Below are positions 1 through 13,000 of a stretch of 64,000 nt of DNA, piece after piece; within the stretch, counting starts at the first letter, position 1; every line of letters starts with the position of its first letter. Both the position numbers and the translations under genes were made by a program. The DNA is taken from contig NC_132986.1 of assembly GCF_047496725.1 (NCBI RefSeq), forward strand, positions 1,574,001 to 1,638,000, given 5' to 3'. The DNA comes from Anoplolepis gracilipes. Lineage: Eukaryota > Arthropoda > Insecta > Hymenoptera > Formicidae. The notes beneath the pieces were generated by a model that searched no databases, was not told the origin of the DNA, and was given only the letters and a program-made list of their open reading frames with translations.

Positions 1-1186
1 ATAAAATAGGATTCTGCTATTCTAGAATCGATTTCTTTTGCTATTTTTGTATCTACTCTCACAATTATTATTCCAATAATAAGTTCTAATGGCATATCCA
101 CAAAACGGAAATGAATCGCTTTGGATTATATCCGCTTTCTCCGTGCACATGGATCATAAACAATGTAGTAGTTGAACTGACCCCCACCACGACTTTTGTC
201 TACCATCTTGTACCTATATATATTTTGGTGACGAAGTATAACCGGGAAGTTTAAACCAAAGTTAAAGTTAATCCTAACGTTGAAAAAAAAAACAAACTTA
301 TAATAATATAATAATATTACATATTACATGTATTACATAAAACAAGATCTTATATTTTTAACTTCACCTAATCTAGTCTCTCCTAATCTAGTACTGCTCA
401 ACACGGAGCACGCTTGCTCTTGCTTGATGTGAGTACGCAATGACAGATAAACCACGTGACTCATTAATGGCTAATCTAATTCTGTTCGACATTCTCTGCG
501 TTCGAATTTCACTGCCAGTAAACTGCTAGTAAACTGCCAGTATTAAAAAATCTATAGTTTATATTACATTCAAACGCAGAGATTGGCGATTCTCTGATTA
601 TAGGACTTGTAGTAGAATCAGTAGAATTGACATGGACAATGTAGTAGAATTTCTAGTAGACAGCTAAACAACTGATTCATTTTCTTCAGTTTATGGCCGG
701 ATTATATTTTTTAGGGACCAACTACATAAATCTAAAGAAGAAGAACTGATTCATTATAGTGGAAGATTAAAAATAGAAGAGTTCCATTAAATCGATAATA
801 TATCATTGTTTTATTCTTTATATCCTCAAGTTTTTGTATTACATTACAATATATGTGTCTCTCTTTTCTGATTACTGTTAAACATTCATAATAAATTTAA
901 GAATATAACATAAGATTATTGTACTTGTAAATTTTTTTGATAATGATTATCATGACCAAGCTATTATCATGTTAATTAGACCTTTTAAATGACTTTCAAA
1001 AATATAATTCATCACATTATATAACAACATTAATATGTCTACTAATAATTAATGCGTAAAAAGTGCAAGCACATATATATATATATCATATCAGAAGAAG
1101 AGTATAGTCCACAAGCAATAAAAATCTTATAAATGTTAACTGTTTTCTTATAAAATGGAGATTTTATTAGTATATTAAGAAACAGC
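1..1186. other. Gene-free left edge / AMACR upstream region
   Basis: AT-rich sequence with no convincing exon. Around 517-545 a short unit resembling CTGCCAGTAAA is repeated about three times. The last few hundred bases presumably hold the AMACR promoter and 5' UTR, but I see no clear TATA box or initiator. Confidence 0.5.
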
Positions 1187-2980
1187 ATGGCTCTAAAGGG
1201 GATAAAAGTTGTGGAATTAGCTGGACTTGCTCCAGGACCCTTTTGTGGAATGATCTTAGCAGATTTTGGAGCATCTGTTATCAGAATAGACAAGGTAACT
1301 AGAAAGAAACATATTTTATTTTAGGATTCTATTAAAATACAACATACATGTGTGCAGTTTATATTAAAATATGAATAAATATGTAAAAAAGAATTAATTA
1401 TATTATTATTTCATATATATTGAATAAAATAAAATTAAGTTATAAGAATTTTTTATTCTAGAATCATTTATATCTTAATTTTTTTTTACTATACAGATTG
1501 GAGCTCCAGCGTTAGATTATCTGGGCCATGGAAAGAGATCAATAGCATTAAATTTAAAATCTGAAAAAGGAGTCAATATTTTCAAAAAATTAAGTGACCA
1601 AAGTGACGTTATTATTGATACATATAGAAGAGGTAAGCAATTTTAATCTTTGAAATAAAATCTGTTATTAACAAATAATTTGTAATTTTAATTAGAAATA
1701 ACATTTAATTTTTTAATTTAAATGTATGTACAATTAATTTATATACAATAATAAAGAAAAAATCTTTTCATTTGTACAAAAATATATATAATATATATAA
1801 TGTAGGTGTTATGGAAAAATTAAAGATTGGACCAAATGAACTTATGGCAACAAATAAGAAGTTGATATATGCTAGATTAACTGGATATGGTCAGGATGGC
1901 TTGTATGCGGATATGGCTGGTCATGATATTAATTATTTAGGTTTATCTGGTAATATAATGTTACAATATATAATTCATTATAGAATTATTTATGAAATAG
2001 TATAGATACACTGTGCTTTTATATTCATATAAGTGTATCTTTACTTCTATATAAAGATTATACTTTATTTGTTATCATTATAACATATTCGTTTACATTA
2101 GAACTTTGTTACTTATTTTGTGAGAATAAGATAAAAAATTGTTAATAGGACTGTTATCTTTATTTGGCCGATATAACGAGAAACCTACACCACCTGTTAA
2201 TCTAGCTGCTGACTTTGGTGGTGGTGGTTTAACGTGTGCCTTTGGGATAATTTTGGCACTGTATGAGCGAACTAAAAGCAATCTTGGACAGGTAATAGAT
2301 GCAACAATGGTAGAGGGATCAGCATATTTAGGCTCTTGGCTATTTAGATCCCAAAAACTGCCTGGTATATGGGGAAATGCACGTGGCAAAAATATGTAAG
2401 TGCTTCCTTGGGATATATAACATGCTCTTGATTTTTAATTTTTGAAAGATATTCCTAAAAGTATCTTTTTAACAGACTCGATACAGGTTCACATTTCTAC
2501 GATACATACGAGACAAAAGACAAGCTTTATATGTGTGTTGGAGCACTCGAACCACAGTTTTACGAAATTTTCGTGGAAAAACTTGGTTTGTCGAGTGAGG
2601 AAGTACCGCAATTTGAAAATTTCGACGAGAATCGTCGTAAAATTACAGAAATTTTCAAAAAAAAGACTCAAGCAGAATGGTGTGCTATATTTGATGGTAC
2701 TGATGCATGTGTTACACCAATGCTAAGCTTGAAAGATACTGTGTCACATAATCACAATAAGCAGAGACAATCGTTCACAATTGTGGGAGATGACATAATT
2801 CCAAATCCTGCTCCTCGCTTGTCTCGCACACCCGGTAGTTCTAGAAGAATTTGTAGAAACCCAGAACCTGGTGAAGACACTATAGAAATTTTAACTGAAT
2901 TGAAATTTCAATCTAAAGAAATTGACAATTTATTATCAAACGGGATTGCTTATCAGGCACATCAAACATCGAAAATTTAA
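1187..2980 (+). CDS. AMACR: Alpha-methylacyl-CoA racemase
   Basis: Class III CoA-transferase family enzyme that epimerises 2-methyl branched fatty acyl-CoAs, such as pristanoyl-CoA, so that they can enter beta-oxidation in peroxisomes and mitochondria. Five exons join in frame: 1187-1294, 1497-1632, 1806-1949, 2149-2395 and 2476-2980, giving 379 residues against 382 in human. The N-terminus [20 protein letters not shown] is the family's nucleotide-binding start. Further family segments are [11 protein letters not shown], the DFGGGG stretch, [13 protein letters not shown] and [11 protein letters not shown] long C-terminal piece carries the APRLSRTPG motif. The protein ends in Ser-Lys-Ile, a conservative variant of the peroxisomal PTS1 signal SKL, which fits peroxisomal import (inference). 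The start is the first ATG in frame with the conserved N-terminus. Nothing looks broken. Confidence 0.95.
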
Positions 2981-3451
2981 TATGGAAATTATTCATAATG
3001 AACGTTCTATATGCGTATATATAATGAATATTTATAATGAATATTTTGTATACATATAAACTATATATATATATGTGAACACACAATAATTAAATAAAAT
3101 GGGAGAGAAATACAAAAAAGAATATATAGTATACGAAAAAGAATTTTTATTTTTTTATCTTTGTATATATCGACGATTGTTGGATATAAAATAAAGAGAA
3201 AAATAATTGATTATGCACAAATAAACCATATAAGATTACATTTAACATTTAAGTTTTTTACATACACCTCAGTATAGCCTATTGGCTATAAATTCTACAG
3301 AGAATATACCATAGAATTGCCAAGAATATTGCAAGATCTTGTCAAACTATTCATCATAACATAAAAAACAATTTGCTATAATTAATTGGAGCAGTTATAC
3401 TAAACTGAAGTGTACAATAAATATATAAAAATCTTAATATATACAAATATA
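2981..3451. other. Convergent AMACR / MED15 3' region
   Basis: About 470 bases between the AMACR stop and the MED15 stop, which face each other. It is AT-rich and must hold both 3' UTRs. An AATAAA-type hexamer lies near 3190 on the plus strand (AAATAAAG). No ORF here is supported. Confidence 0.5.
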
Positions 3452-6400
3452 CTAAAAACCCATCAGTATTGTACTGGCAGTAACAGATGTTTCCCTCGGT
3501 GCGCTAGCTTGCCGCACGCTCATCTCCCACGTATCCAACAGCTGAGAGAGCGAGAAACGACGTGGCAGTTTTGCAACACGAGCATTCAGAGCTTTTTGTA
3601 CAGCGCATAGGAATGCTGTTGCCTCATATTCATGCGGCGCCATAACACAGCGAGGTGGTGTTGAAGGGTAATCCGCTGGGACCGTGACCGAGATCGGAGG
3701 TACACATGGAAGATGACGATCATCGAGCCAACATATCAGTTGTATGCATTTGGATCCATTTTGTTGCGCAGGATCTAGACTAACCTGAAATGAAAAAATT
3801 ATTTTATTAGTAATAATTATGTTGTATAAATTTTTATTTAATTTTCGTGTATAGTAATTCGGGATAAAATTCTATGTGTATAATTTGATAGAGCACGTGA
3901 TATATTTTTAATCTATGTGAATTATATCTATAAAAAGATTAGAACATTTATATTTATATTTATAAATAAAAAATCCAATGGACAATATAGGCATATTCGT
4001 CATAAATACTAAACTTTTAATAATAATGCATGATTTAAATAATAGTCTGTCGAAAATGAACTAAAGGCAAAGTTATTATATACCTTAAATCGCTGATCTA
4101 ATCTAGCTATCTCTCCTTGTAATACATCTGGTATTTCACTAGGTGTTTCTTCTACCTTTTGCTTCTTCAGTGGTGGTGGCAAATTTCTAGTTTTACATAT
4201 AAAATGAAATATATGTACATTTACATTCAGATCATAAACTTATTATTAGTAAAATGTTATTTGTATATACAAATGAATATAAATGGATGATAAAGAAAAG
4301 CCTATATATCTGCATATTTATGTGTTCATCCATATACACACGTACGCATACAACTATAACGTACTTACTTTATCTCAGGTCCAAATAAGGCATCTAGACA
4401 TGGTCCAAAGGTACGTTGCAACGTGTGATTGATTACTGGACTTTGAAGATGTGTGTTTACAGCCTCTAATAACGGACTGAAGATTTGATGTTCTTTCAAT
4501 GTCGTTACCGGTGGCCCTACACTACCATCTCCCCTTTTAAAGTCCAATTTTTCTAAAACGACTTCGCATTTCAGCAATGTATCTAGTGGCATACGTTTAC
4601 TCGGATTTGATAAAATCTCCAAAAGCTTCTTCATCTTGCTAAGTTTATCGACATCTGCAGCAAACAGTAGACACAGTATAAATATAAATATTAATACTGT
4701 TTATATATAAATTATTGGAGAAGAACATAAACATGTTCAATAACAAATGTTAATTTCTCAAATATTGATTCTTTCTTTGTTAAATATTTCATCTACAAAA
4801 ATAATTCTATTATCTTGTGTTTTTGTAATGTTAAAAGTATATGTACATACATAATTCTGAGAAATTAAACTTTTAAAAATAAACGAACAAAATAAACAGT
4901 TTTATTTAAAAATAAAAAAGTTTGCTCTGTAAAAATTAAAACATACTAAATAATTACAAATGCAATATGAGTTAATAAAATTATCACAGATAAAATAATT
5001 TTTAACATGTATGTGCATGTGCATATATTCTTACTTCCTTCGCTGCTCATCTTGGCAATCATTCTTCGTAATGGCTCAATATATTTACTCAATTGTCTGA
5101 CTTTATCTCTGTAAGCTTGATCCTCTTGTTGAGGACTGGGTGTAGCACCTACACCTCCGGGAGTATTTAACGAACTGCTGGGAGATGGTGCCATACCTAG
5201 TTTAATGTATTATGGTTTACTTTCTAATATACAATATTCTCCTATGATTATTTTCATAAATTACTTGAACTTACCTACGGAATTTACAGAACGCGATGGT
5301 CCTGTCATGATGGCATGCTGAGGACTTGGTGATGGCACTAGAGCAGGCGAGGCTACCATTTGATTGCTATGAAAATATTTTTCATCTTGTTATGAGATAT
5401 ACTGTCTCTATATTTGTTAAAAATTATATACATTAAAATTACCTTGATGGTGCTAAACCAGCTGGACTTGGAGCCGAAGGAGATGGGCTTTGCCTTAAGA
5501 ATTGAGTAGGCGTAACATTACGTGGACCAGGGAATCCGGTATTCATCATTTCGTTTGGCTGATAAAAATAAAAACGATAATATTAGGATATTATCAATGA
5601 TGAATTAAGGAACTATCATTAATGATATCACTAATATTAATAACAATAAAAAAATAAGCATGCACGGTACTTTTCTTTGAATATGATTCAACTGCTGCTG
5701 CATCTGCCCAGGACCCAATTGTGTAGGACCAATTTGATTCATTTGTTGCGGCATGCTCGTTTGTATATTGCCTATTGGACCCGCGATTTGGTTATTCATT
5801 TGACTCGGTAGTTGATTCTGCATTTGGGACTGTTACAAAAACAAGCATAAATGATTTATTTTTTTCTAAACTTTTTTTTATATATAGATATAATTACTTA
5901 GATGTACTAGAATAAGTAAATGATACTTATGTGGATGATATACCTGCATATTTTGTTGCATCTGTCCAGTGGATAGTTGACCCATCTGTGCAGGTACCAT
6001 TTGATTCATTTGTTGAGGAATGTTTCCTTGTCCCATTTGGTTCATTTGAGTCAACATAGGATTGTTTTGCATAGTTTGAATTGGACCCATGTGACTCATC
6101 GGACCACCAGTTTGCGATGGCATCATACCCATACCTGGCATTTTATTCTGCATGCCAGGCATATTCATTGGTTGACCAGGTCGTTGATTTAAACTTTGCA
6201 AAACTAACAAGAAAATATGCAAAATCTCGAATACTATTTATCATTTAGAGGCATATTTTCGTATTCTCTCAAATTCATATATATTTCAAAAAAAACTTAA
6301 AAATATAATAATATTATATATAGTAAAACAAAATATGAATAATCTTTCAAGAATGTACTATAAATCAGAAAGTATAAGTTGTATTCAATAATTGTGTATC

Positions 6401-9400
6401 AATTTAATATATAAATCATTTTTCTATTCATTAAATTATATGTAAAATAAACATAGAAAATATAATAATGTGAATATAGAGATAATTTTATAAAAATTTC
6501 CAAACGAACACACATAGTTAAATCTATAATAATTATTTAATTTGTGCTCTCTGAGTTTTCTGGTTCTATATAATTTTCGTTTTCCATAAATCTTTTAAAT
6601 GCCATCTCTAATGGAAAATTATAAAAATTTTCCAACTTTAACTTTAATTCTTTTATTATCTTTTTTAAATTATTATTCTTATTTTTTATATCAATCCATG
6701 ATCGAGTGTGTTTATACTCGCAGGTGATTTTGCAAACTTCAATATCTTTATTTAATTTTAATTTTACCACAATCTTGTCTCTAATGTTTAACTTTCGCAG
6801 ACCATTTGGCCATGCATTCTCTGTAAATATTAATTCTATTTTTTCAATAGAACTAGAATTAATGCAAAATTGCATATCCTTGTAACTTCTTCTTGCATTG
6901 TATATGAACTGATGTACAGTGGCAAAGCGCTTCATATAAGCATTTATCGATCGTTGCATTTCATCAATTATAGCCAATATATTTTCAGAGATAGGGTGAT
7001 AAGTGCCGGATTCAAGTTTGCCTTTGAAATCAATCACTTCTGGTACAAAAGAGTAGCCTGAACTGAAGTACCATTTACGTCGAAATCTACAATATACGAG
7101 TGTTATCTTAAATGTAAAAATCTCTGCACCAAGTACTTCTCTGTTTCCTTTGTACTTGCTTATGTACTTTACAAAACTCTCGCTCGTTCGTATTAATACA
7201 TCTTTCATTCTCTTTTGATATCTTTCTTCTAAGTCATGTCGTTGTATTAACCAATCTTCATATAATGATTCCTCCTTATTTCTCTGCTGCATATATTTAG
7301 ATTCATCATCACGACTATTTATTTGTCCATTATCTAAATCGTAGGCAGATTCATCACTCGCGTATTGTTCATTCGCGTATTGTGCGTAATATAGATTATC
7401 TAATCGCTCCATTTGTTGAAGTTACTTCTGTATAATGCGTTTCTTCTTTAAACACGATGTTTCTTCGATATTTCGTAACTACTTAATGTATATTATTTAG
7501 CTGTTCTCGACTAATGACGCTTCAAAATACGTTTCAATTTACAACCTCTTCAAGGTCAAGATTATCATAATATTTACTATAATAGCTAAAGCACAGAAAA
7601 ACTTACATTTCACCTCAAGATTCATTCTCTTTCAATCAAAAATTATCAATTATTATTATATTTATTCATACAGATATAGAAATTTGTTTATATAGAGTAA
7701 TTAATGTAAGAAATTTAAAAAAAATAATATAATTTAATATATTATAATATGTGAAGCAAACTTTATTTACTATGTTTATAGTAAATTATCTATCAACTAT
7801 ATTATGTTATACTGTCTTCGTGATATCAATGGATAAATTTTTTGTCTCAATATGAAAAAAAATTAATATATATTGATAAAATAAAGCAAAAATATATCAG
7901 TGATTTATACACTTCGAATGTTCTGATATCAAATTATTCTGACACAGTTTTTTAATTATAAATATGTTAATTACTTACGATTAGTTGCAGTGTTTGCAGG
8001 TGGTTGTGGAATTATCCCCTGATGATTAGGCCCTGGAGCTCCCATACCCATCATTTGATTATTTCCTGTTCCTTGACGCGCCAACGTCTGTAAAGCGCCG
8101 ATTGGATCCGGCATGCCTTGATTGTTAGTACCAGCATTACCTGGTGCATTACCAGTTGCGCCTTTTTTGGAATCTATAGAAAAAGTCGAATTTTACTGAA
8201 TTAGTACAAAATAATTGCAAATAATGAAACTGAGTTTTAAAATGTTAATATAACGCAACACTGGATATCAATACTGTAATTTAATGTAAAACTTGAAATT
8301 TTGTATCACAAAATAATATATAAAAATATTGACAACACAGTTCACAGTATAAATTAATAAACAATGAGCAACATATTTTTTAATTATAACTGACAAATGC
8401 ATCTTACTTTTTCATATATTATTTAATAGATTGTATATTATTTAAAGACTTTAATATATTTCAAAGTTCTCTCTCTCTCTCTTGAAGAAATTTATATATA
8501 TTAAATATCCAATATGTATGTTAATACATAACTTTAAAATCAGTCTCATCACTCTTATGATAAATCTTACACATATTATCATAAAATAAAAAATTAATAT
8601 ATAATTTAAAAAGATTACTCATTTCTCTGACATGAAGAATTAATCTCGCGACAAAGCCCAAGTATTCCTCCTACAAAAAAAAAAAGAAACACATTAGAAG
8701 ACAATAATAAAAACTTTACTGAAAAGCAGTAGATAATCTAACATAGATTAATCATAAATGACAGACTTTTAAAATATTAATTGCTATAACAATCTTACTA
8801 ACAAGAAATTATTTTAAACTAATATTACTAAAGCGAAGAATATTATATATGCTCAAGATTTTTCAAGTAGCAATTTTAGACAAACCTTAGATTTTGCCTT
8901 TTGGAAGACATGATTTTCCATTTCGATGCTATTTTTTGTTGTAGGCATTCCAGACATCTGTATAGCTTCATCTCTGTCAATAAAAATGTTTAGAATTATA
9001 TATCAAACAAACAATTAAATAGTTTTTTTTAACAGTAGTACATGTTATTCAAATAAAAGAGAAAAAAAATGAAACACAATTATTAGAAAAATTAAAGGTA
9101 AAAAACAGAAAGGATAGAAACAAAACTGTTATACTTAACTTTGATATAAAGCTAACTAATATATATTGTTTTACGTATAAATAAAATGTATATAAAATAT
9201 TTCAAGTACGTGTATAAATATAATAAACTGTAAATAAAAAAATATGTAAAAATTTCAAGGTGTCACTCTCTTTGATTAATAACACCTTATCTTCAAATAT
9301 TATAGGTAATGTTTTTATCTTGTAAAATGTAACAGATGCGAATTGACTTACATTTTTGCAATTACGCTCTGCCGAAAGCTTTGGGTTTTCCATGAATCAT

Positions 9401-9410
9401 CCGTGGCCAT
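3452..9410 (-). CDS. MED15: Mediator complex subunit 15
   Basis: Tail-module subunit of Mediator, which links DNA-bound activators to RNA polymerase II in the nucleus. Twelve exons join in phase on the minus strand: 9352-9410, 8886-8973, 8619-8670, 7979-8173, 5944-6203, 5671-5829, 5443-5558, 5275-5366, 5035-5196, 4369-4654, 4084-4186 and 3452-3784. The product is 634 residues, shorter than the human protein (about 788). The N-terminus (WKTQSFRQSVIAKIDEAIQ, then HVFQKAKSKEEYLGFVARLI) is the activator-binding KIX domain. The middle is rich in Met, Gln, Asn, Pro and Gly, with repeats around QQMNQM. The C-terminal MED15 domain contains NLPPPLKKQKVEE, LDQRFKVSLDPAQ and a final Ser/Leu/Trp-rich helix. 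Intron 4 (6204-7978) contains a complete intronless ORF on the same strand. The start is 621 bp from the divergent URB2 start. Confidence 0.95.
6537..7412 (-). CDS. Unrecognised intronless gene nested in a MED15 intron
   Basis: A single open frame of 291 residues lies entirely within a MED15 intron, on the same strand. I do not recognise the family. The first 45 residues are Tyr/Asp/Glu/Gln-rich. A charged, probably helical segment (EESLYEDWLIQRHDLEERYQ) follows. A mixed alpha/beta middle includes a hydrophobic-aromatic stretch (CRFRRKWYFSSGYSF) and a Pro-containing turn (VPEVIDFKG). The last 100 residues are Lys-rich. There is no signal peptide or membrane segment. The ORF is far longer than expected by chance in such AT-rich sequence and has a full-length frame from ATG to TAA, which argues it is real. 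The coiled-coil-then-globular layout could suit a structural complex subunit, but that is speculation. It may be transcribed from its own promoter or processed from the MED15 intron. Confidence 0.7.
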   Translation of the reverse strand: MERLDNLYYAQYANEQYASDESAYDLDNGQINSRDDESKYMQQRNKEESLYEDWLIQRHDLEERYQKRMKDVLIRTSESFVKYISKYKGNREVLGAEIFTFKITLVYCRFRRKWYFSSGYSFVPEVIDFKGKLESGTYHPISENILAIIDEMQRSINAYMKRFATVHQFIYNARRSYKDMQFCINSSSIEKIELIFTENAWPNGLRKLNIRDKIVVKLKLNKDIEVCKITCEYKHTRSWIDIKNKNNNLKKIIKELKLKLENFYNFPLEMAFKRFMENENYIEPENSESTN

Positions 9411-10031
9411 GGTTAATTCCAATATTTAACAATTTAAATAAATCAAACTTGTGAATCTGAATATTCGCAGTAACCTATACGTGGTTGCACAAATATACGA
9501 CTTATAGATATTTTTTATTCTTGATGTGAGATGTGACTGGACTGTACTGAATACTGAAGCGCTCAAAGATTTACTCTTTGAAAGCTCTAATAGTTCTGTA
9601 GCTATCGACTGTCAAATCGTTATATAGGAATGATTGCCGTTCATACATATAGATGGAGCAAAATAATTCTGTGTTATCATCTGATGGTAAAACACATGTA
9701 TATTATTTTATTATCTATATATATATTGTTTTTCTTACAATTTCAAATACTCATCAAAATTTGAATATGTTAAAACTGTCTGGACGATATTTTATTCATA
9801 ATTTTATATTATTCAATATTTTTAAAACGATATTGGACAAATATCGAATATTCGATAATATTCGATTAACGATAAATATCTCTATTGCGATTTAAAACAC
9901 TTGTCTGTTCGATGTGGAAATGATTTATTTCCTTATAATTTTCTCATAATTCGATATATTTTAAATATTTATATTAATAAAAATACGACGAACATCGTAA
10001 GATAAATAAAAAAATCGTGTAAATTATCAAA
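9411..10031. promoter_or_regulatory. Shared divergent promoter region of MED15 and URB2
   Basis: 621 bases separate two start codons that point away from each other, so both promoters and 5' UTRs must sit here. An 80-codon frame on the plus strand (9653-9895) is Ile/Phe/Tyr-rich and looks like AT-rich noise. I see no specific factor site. Confidence 0.5.
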
Positions 10032-13000
10032 ATGGCATTGTCAAAAGGTATGTGAATAATTCTTAAGTTCCATGTATGATACACGTTTCATAATAACCTA
10101 AAATCTACTGTAATTTAATTATAATAATTTTTATAGCAATATTTAATATTTATATTTATAATAAATTTTTATTATTTTTTTATAATAATACAATTTATAT
10201 GTATTAATAGCTTTTTATAATAATTTTTTATAATTAATTTTGCAGCATTATTAAAACGTTTAAATTCAGATGATGAACCTTTGCCGAAACGATTAAAATT
10301 AGCAGAAACTACATTTTCTACTATGGATCTGCCACTTATTCGCAAAGAAGAATTGCTTCTGGAGTGGCTGTGTAAAATTTGTGTCACAAATCGACATGTT
10401 TGGAGAAGTTTGAATAATTGCTTAAAATCTGCCCACATTGATATTAAGCGAAACAATGTGAAACAATGTTTGGTCGATATGCTTATGCAAACATTAAATA
10501 GTAATATGATGGATGTATACGAAGAAGTTCTTGAGTGCTGCAGCTTAATATTTGCCAATAATAGTATGCGACAATATTTTGCAAACAAACCAAAGAATCT
10601 AGGTTTCTTAATCAAAATCTTATTTAATAATGTATCAGAGCATTCTAGCTGTCACAATGAAATACAAGAAGAATATGGCCAATTACTCAAGCCATGTAAA
10701 TTATCGCCTGCAGAAAATCATGCTATAATAAGCATTATTGAAAGTTTAATGCAAATATATAAACAATTGATAACTATAAAAAACGAATTAAGATCAATCT
10801 TTATACATGATATTTTATATTCTATGTGCAATTTAATTGATCACAGATATACAGATAATACAAACAAACTTGGTGCAATGGCATATAAATGTATTCAGCA
10901 GCTGTTGCTCAGAGAAACCAAATTGATGCGAAATAAGCAAACTGCAGAAAATATCCAAGCAATGTTCTCAGACTTATTTTGCACATTATCTGAAAATGTG
11001 GAAACATTAAATTTTCAGAGTAATTTTCTTACATATCAGTTTATTTTCCGTGCTGTGATAGGTACTTACAAATCGGATACTGCTTTATTAGATGCATTTT
11101 TCAGAAATCTGATTAACTCATCTGGGAAATATAAATGGGAAATCTTGAATTCTTTTCTCAAACTACTAAATGATGTAACATTTGACTTTGATAATACTAT
11201 AGAAAATGTCACACTATTCGAGTATTTTCAGAAAATTATAAGTGACATCTTAACATACAACGACATTATGTGCATACATTATAATATACTTACACAAATT
11301 TCGTATATCAATCCACTTTTAATAGAGAGAAATATTCCAGATATCTTAAATAAGATATTGATGAAAGAACAAACAATTGAATACACAAACTTATTAATCG
11401 CTATTTTGCACTCCAGTATGAAATTGAGACATGAACAAAAGTTATTTTCACAATTGTTAATGTCACTCAAGCAGCATTTGACAACGAGGAAAGTGTACAA
11501 AACAAACATGTCATTTTTTCCGCACGAATTTAAAATGAAATTGAAAGAAATAATTAGCAACTTTTCCAGTTCACAAACGATTGCAACTTTAAGAACGTTA
11601 ATACATTATTTAAATGTAGATTGTGTAGAATTGTTAGAATGCAATACTTCACGTAAGAATTTGTTTATATTTTGTACTATATATATTTTTAATTTAGTAA
11701 CGTAACGAAATGTCACTAGAAATAATATTAGAATATAATTTATATTTCGCTTTTTTAAATATAAAAGATAGAAATGTATTAATATTGCAGGTAAAAATAT
11801 ATTGATATTACAAGCAACAGTAGAATTGCTTGTTGTACTTTTTGAAGGTACACAGATTTTTGAATATACTAGAACACTGTCCACTCATGAAAAATTCGTT
11901 AATAATTTAGACAAATTGGGAAATGCTTTATCATTGTTGATAAATAAAGCATTGTGTTTAAGTCATGATAAGAATGTTATCTTACTATTATTAAGTGCAG
12001 TGCAATCATTGAGTGAAATGCAGGCCATGTTAAGATATTACATACCAAAAGGTGCTGATACAAAGAAACTACTATTTCCAATTCTGGATGACCCTTGGCA
12101 ACAATTAATTCAAAGAATAACTAATTTTGGAGAAGACAATTGCAAAAATATTATGGTACCTATAGAAATATTGTGAAAACTCATCATACAATATTTAATT
12201 CTTAATATTTCAGCAAAACTTATATCTGTCAATTTCAGAATAAACTTATTTTACATCGAATAAGATTAAATACATCAAATGAATCTATTAAACTTAATGG
12301 TTTAATAGGTGGTCTTGAATATGCTTGGAGTTCTATCTTGAAATATAACTCAGATATACTTTCATTTTTAAGTGACAAAGAGATTTCCAAAGTGACATGT
12401 TTATTGTTGAATGATATAACATCAAGTGAAAAGAATTTTCATGAATGGCTTCATTTATTAAATAATGATTGTCTTCAAGAAAATAGACGCTTTGTAATGT
12501 GTCTCTTAAGTCATATTCTCGTTCAAATTGGACACTGTTTGTCATCAGGATGTACAAAATCCATTATAGAACACAATGTAATAGTAAATAATATTGATGT
12601 AAGTAATATATTTTCAATTTTTAGTTAAGTCTAAATCGAAATTATATCTCTGTCAAAATTTTCTCATTAATTATATTCTAATTAATTAAAACTGTAGGAA
12701 TTGTTGATGGAGAACAAAGAAATTATTATGCTGGACGTTTTGCAAATTATAAAAGAAGTGATATTACAAGAACCATGGGTGCAAATGACAAATGCAACGT
12801 CCTCTAAAATAAAATTACATTTGGAAATATTACTCCATTTACCGATGATATATTTTAATTCTAATACAAGAATGTTAATATTCCTAGTTATATACTCTAT
12901 TAGCAGAGAATGTGAAAAAAGTGAAATATTAACATTATGCAACATGATCTTTTCAGGTAATTTTATTTCTTTAAAACTTATATGTATGTTTCTTAATTTT

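Noticed and set aside
12213..12238. Upstream acceptor candidate for URB2 exon 4
   Set aside because: Using it introduces an in-frame TAA, whereas the AG at 12237-12238 keeps the reading frame open.
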